Shown: piece by piece, positions 62,452 to 64,000 of the stretch
Numbering within the stretch: the first letter of the stretch is position 1
Layout: every line of letters begins with the position of its first letter
From: an uncultured Lachnospiraceae bacterium
GTDB taxonomy: Bacteria; Bacillota; Clostridia; Lachnospirales; Lachnospiraceae
Direction: 5' to 3'
Assembly: GCA_946566685.1 (NCBI GenBank)
Contig: CAMNXA010000013.1
Span: 19,272-83,271 of the forward strand
DNA length: 64,000 nucleotides
Notes under the pieces: model-generated
The model's database searches: none
What the model saw: the letters and a program-made list of their open reading frames with translations, nothing else
Told to the model about the DNA's origin: nothing
Made by a program: the position numbers and the translations under genes

Positions 62452-62746
62452 GGGTGTCAAAAGGTGCAAATGATAAATCGTGATGGCAGATTGCACAAAA
62501 TGTTCACTTGTATCGAGCTTCGTCATATGGATTTTCTAAAATATTCCGGCGAAGCTGTGTCAGCGAACGAAACCGCCCTCTATTCGCCATCCGGGCTCAT
62601 TACGGGCTTTTCGGGACATCCGTGTCCCGAAATTTCTAACGATTGCACGGAATATTAAGAAAATCACATATTCCTGCGCAAGATAACTTCGTGAACATTT
62701 TGTGCAATCTGCCAGTAAAATTTTATGGAAGCACCTTTTGACACCC
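62452..62746. mobile_element. MITE-like inverted-repeat element
   Basis: A 295 bp element with perfect 16 bp terminal inverted repeats (GGGTGTCAAAAGGTGC at 62452-62467 and its complement at 62731-62746) and a second perfect 23 bp inverted pair further in (62485-62507 with 62691-62713). Weaker pairing continues inward (62524-62548 with about 62650-62672). At the centre is a 10 bp hairpin TTTCGGGACA/TGTCCCGAAA with loop TCCG (62609-62632). No coding capacity. It is flanked by an imperfect direct repeat of TAATTTTT(TT)CAGA, a possible target duplication. The whole could fold into one long structure. Confidence 0.7.
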
Positions 62747-62756
62747 TAATTTTTTT

Positions 62757-62806
62757 CAGAAAAAAAGAGTGCATCCTGAAATCCTGGGATTTGCAGATAC
62801 ACTCTT
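62757..62806 (-). terminator. Terminator of the zinc-ribbon gene
   Basis: On the minus strand: AAGAGTG/CACTCTT outer stem, inner AAATCC/GGATTT, then a run of seven T. It lies 25 bases after the stop of the 63154-62831 gene. Confidence 0.8.
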
Positions 62807-62830
62807 CTTCTGCTTGTCGTCCGGAGCTTG

Positions 62831-63154
62831 TCAGCTCATTGACAGGGCGTTTTCCATCGAGGGTTGGTCCAGCGTAGAATAGGTGATGATCGTTGTAGGC
62901 AATACCTGATTGTGCAGTTCTTTGTACCACTTGCTGTATTTATACATACGATATGTAGTACTCAGTCCCTTTAACTGTTCATCGTCAGCACAGCTGTTGC
63001 TGAACAGAGTTCTTGCGCCTTCGTCCATGGACACATAATCCATGTAGGTCAGCTTTAACTCTGTGATCGATTCCCGGCATTTGGGACAGGTCTGCTTGTG
63101 ACCATTTAACATATAGACTCGATGGCAACGCTTACAATAGTGCATGTACATCAT
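62831..63154 (-). CDS. Small zinc-ribbon protein
   Basis: A 107-residue cytoplasmic protein. The N-terminal zinc ribbon has C-K-R-C near residues 7-10 and C-P-K-C near 23-26. The rest is charged and probably helical, without recognised motifs. The start at 63154 is set by AAAAGGGGAA 7 bases upstream; the frame is open to 63202 without a ribosome site. Its own promoter and a strong terminator make it a single-gene unit. Function unknown. Confidence 0.75.
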   Translation of the reverse strand: MMYMHYCKRCHRVYMLNGHKQTCPKCRESITELKLTYMDYVSMDEGARTLFSNSCADDEQLKGLSTTYRMYKYSKWYKELHNQVLPTTIITYSTLDQPSMENALSMS

Positions 63155-63201
63155 GAAAAATTCCCCTTTTCTCATTAAAATGTTGAAATTGTAATGTTGC
63201 A

Positions 63202-63229
63202 CTTATATTGTGTCAGCTGCTGGGGACAA
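63202..63229 (-). promoter_or_regulatory. Promoter of the small zinc-ribbon gene
   Basis: On the minus strand: TTGTCC (63224-63229), a 16-base spacer, TATAAG (63202-63207), 48 bases before the start codon. Confidence 0.5.
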
Positions 63230-63381
63230 AGTCAAGCGGATTTTACCATAATATGGCAGATTGAGCGGTGTTAAATATCGCGCACATAGGCAGGAGAGAA
63301 GGCTGGTGACGATTCTTGTAGAAAATGCATTATGTAAATCTTGCCAAATTATCACAGAAGAAAGATGAGTGTCAAAAAATC

Positions 63382-63410
63382 TTGATAAAATGACCCTTTT
63401 GTGCTATAAT
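63382..63410 (+). promoter_or_regulatory. Promoter of the acidic-repeat gene
   Basis: TTGATA (63382-63387), exactly 17 bases, TATAAT (63405-63410), 36 bases before the ATG at 63447. A GAGAAAGG ribosome site follows. Confidence 0.8.
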
Positions 63411-63446
63411 CTTACAAGATTATTTTTGGAGAAAGGTTTACATAAG

Positions 63447-64000
63447 ATGCAAAACAAAAAACAAGGCGGAAATAGACCTAAAAGCGTGAAAAATAAAAGA
63501 CCGGTCAGATTTGAAGATTTGTTGGAAGACGATCGTTTTGATGATGAGGATGCGGACAGTGTGACAGATGACACTTTGCAGTTTTTGAGTCTGGATGACG
63601 ATACGATTGCATCCTATCAGAAAACTCATGGGGCAGCAAAGGCGTCAAGGACAGGCAGCGGTACAGCCAGAACGTCAGGGACGAGCCGCAGTACAAAATC
63701 GTCCAGGGTAGATTATGCAACCATGAAGACTTCCGGAACCGGTTCATCGAAAAAATCATCGAAGAATGTCCGTTACGCAAAGGATTACGATGAGTACGAA
63801 GATGAAGCGTACTATGAGGATGAGAGGTATTACGAAGACGACAGGTACGAGGACAAGGCGTACTACGAAGACGATAGATACGAGGACGAAGAGGACTACG
63901 AGGACGAGGCGTACTACGAAGATGACAGGTACGAGGACGAAGAGGACTACGAGGACGAGGCGTACTACGAAGATGACAGGTACGAGGACGAAGAGGACTA
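63447..64000 (+). CDS. Acidic repeat protein (3' end outside the window)
   Basis: The frame is open from the ATG at 63447 to the window end (184 complete codons). The N-terminus is basic (about residues 1-22), followed by an acidic stretch (E-D-L-L-E-D-D-R-F-D-D-E-D), then a Ser/Thr/Lys/Gly-rich basic tract (about 62-112), and from about residue 113 an Asp/Glu/Tyr repeat. The layout (charged disordered N-terminus) often precedes a membrane or catalytic domain in Firmicute envelope proteins; that part is not visible. GAGAAAGG lies 9 bases before the ATG. I do not recognise the family. Confidence 0.8.
   Translation, partial: MQNKKQGGNRPKSVKNKRPVRFEDLLEDDRFDDEDADSVTDDTLQFLSLDDDTIASYQKTHGAAKASRTGSGTARTSGTSRSTKSSRVDYATMKTSGTGSSKKSSKNVRYAKDYDEYEDEAYYEDERYYEDDRYEDKAYYEDDRYEDEEDYEDEAYYEDDRYEDEEDYEDEAYYEDDRYEDEED
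63807..64000 (+). repeat. 51 bp in-frame tandem repeat
   Basis: Units begin at 63807, 63858, 63909 and 63960 (each at a GCG codon), a strict 51 bp (17-codon) period, with the last unit cut by the window end. The consensus peptide unit is A-Y-Y-E-D-D-R-Y-E-D-E-E-D-Y-E-D-E. The two complete units on the right are nearly identical; the leftmost is most diverged, which suggests recent expansion on the right-hand side. Confidence 0.9.

Noticed and set aside
62464..62658. A 64-codon plus-strand ORF within the inverted-repeat element
   Set aside because: No ribosome site, no domain, and its sequence follows from the inverted repeats and the central hairpin.
63807..64000. A CRISPR-like array
   Set aside because: The units are contiguous, in frame and 51 bp long, with no distinct spacers; it is a coding tandem repeat.

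Overview
The window looks like a chromosomal segment of a low-to-mid GC Gram-positive anaerobe of the Clostridia, most likely Lachnospiraceae. This is inferred from the gene families, not from a marker gene: strong AGGAGG-type ribosome sites, a lipobox lipoprotein, YesM/YesN-type and BlaI/BlaR1-type regulators, TRAP transporters beside uronate genes, and MBOAT/SGNH-rich cell-surface loci. No rRNA, tRNA, CRISPR array or intact insertion sequence was seen.

Positions 1-25215 form a large cell-surface glycan and glycan-decoration region. It holds two polyprenyl-phosphate-type GT2 glycosyltransferases (one cut by the window start), a GtrA flippase-like protein, several very hydrophobic GT-C-like or unassigned membrane proteins (LIC_10190-like, GtrII-like, DUF6020-like, DUF6044-like, GT39-like), a ChbG/YdjC-type deacetylase, two MBOAT acyltransferases, three SGNH or SGNH-like proteins, a radical SAM/SPASM protein, and an FkbH-type HAD protein followed at once by an acyl carrier protein. 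FkbH + ACP + MBOAT + SGNH parallels the parts list of DltA-DltC-DltB-DltD, with FkbH in the place of the adenylating enzyme. This is the best candidate for an undescribed system. A second surface block at 54943-62329 (FAD oxidoreductase, two membrane proteins, a third MBOAT with its SGNH-like partner, and an SGNH protein with an altered nucleophile motif) resembles it.

Positions 25325-30855 carry two zinc-ribbon proteins and a three-gene ABC-2 exporter. Positions 31003-42278 are a uronate uptake and catabolism block: TRAP transporter (dctP-dctQ-dctM), YcxB-like protein, YesM/YesN-type two-component system, a second membrane-anchored DctP-like protein, an MFS transporter, a KdgF-like cupin, uxuA and uxuB. 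The pathway is completed by a minus-strand operon lacI-uxaC-kdgK-eda (46789-51054) and a divergent uxaB-uxaA pair (51473-54460). Together they would convert glucuronate and galacturonate to KDG, KDPG, then pyruvate plus glyceraldehyde 3-phosphate. The lacI/uxaB intergenic region has two near-identical LacI/CcpA-type operators, each just downstream of one of the two divergent promoters.

Two small modules lie between the uronate blocks. One is an antitoxin with an internally deleted toxin remnant (42527-42954). The other is a BlaI-BlaR1 (M56)-FtsX permease module (43180-46648) with a clear promoter and palindromic operator.

The non-coding material is notable. A 50-52 bp double-hairpin repeat occurs three times (18781, 51131, 54462) with compensatory changes. 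A 295 bp inverted-repeat element (62452-62746) resembles a MITE. The window ends inside a gene with an in-frame 51 bp repeat encoding an Asp/Glu/Tyr-rich tract.
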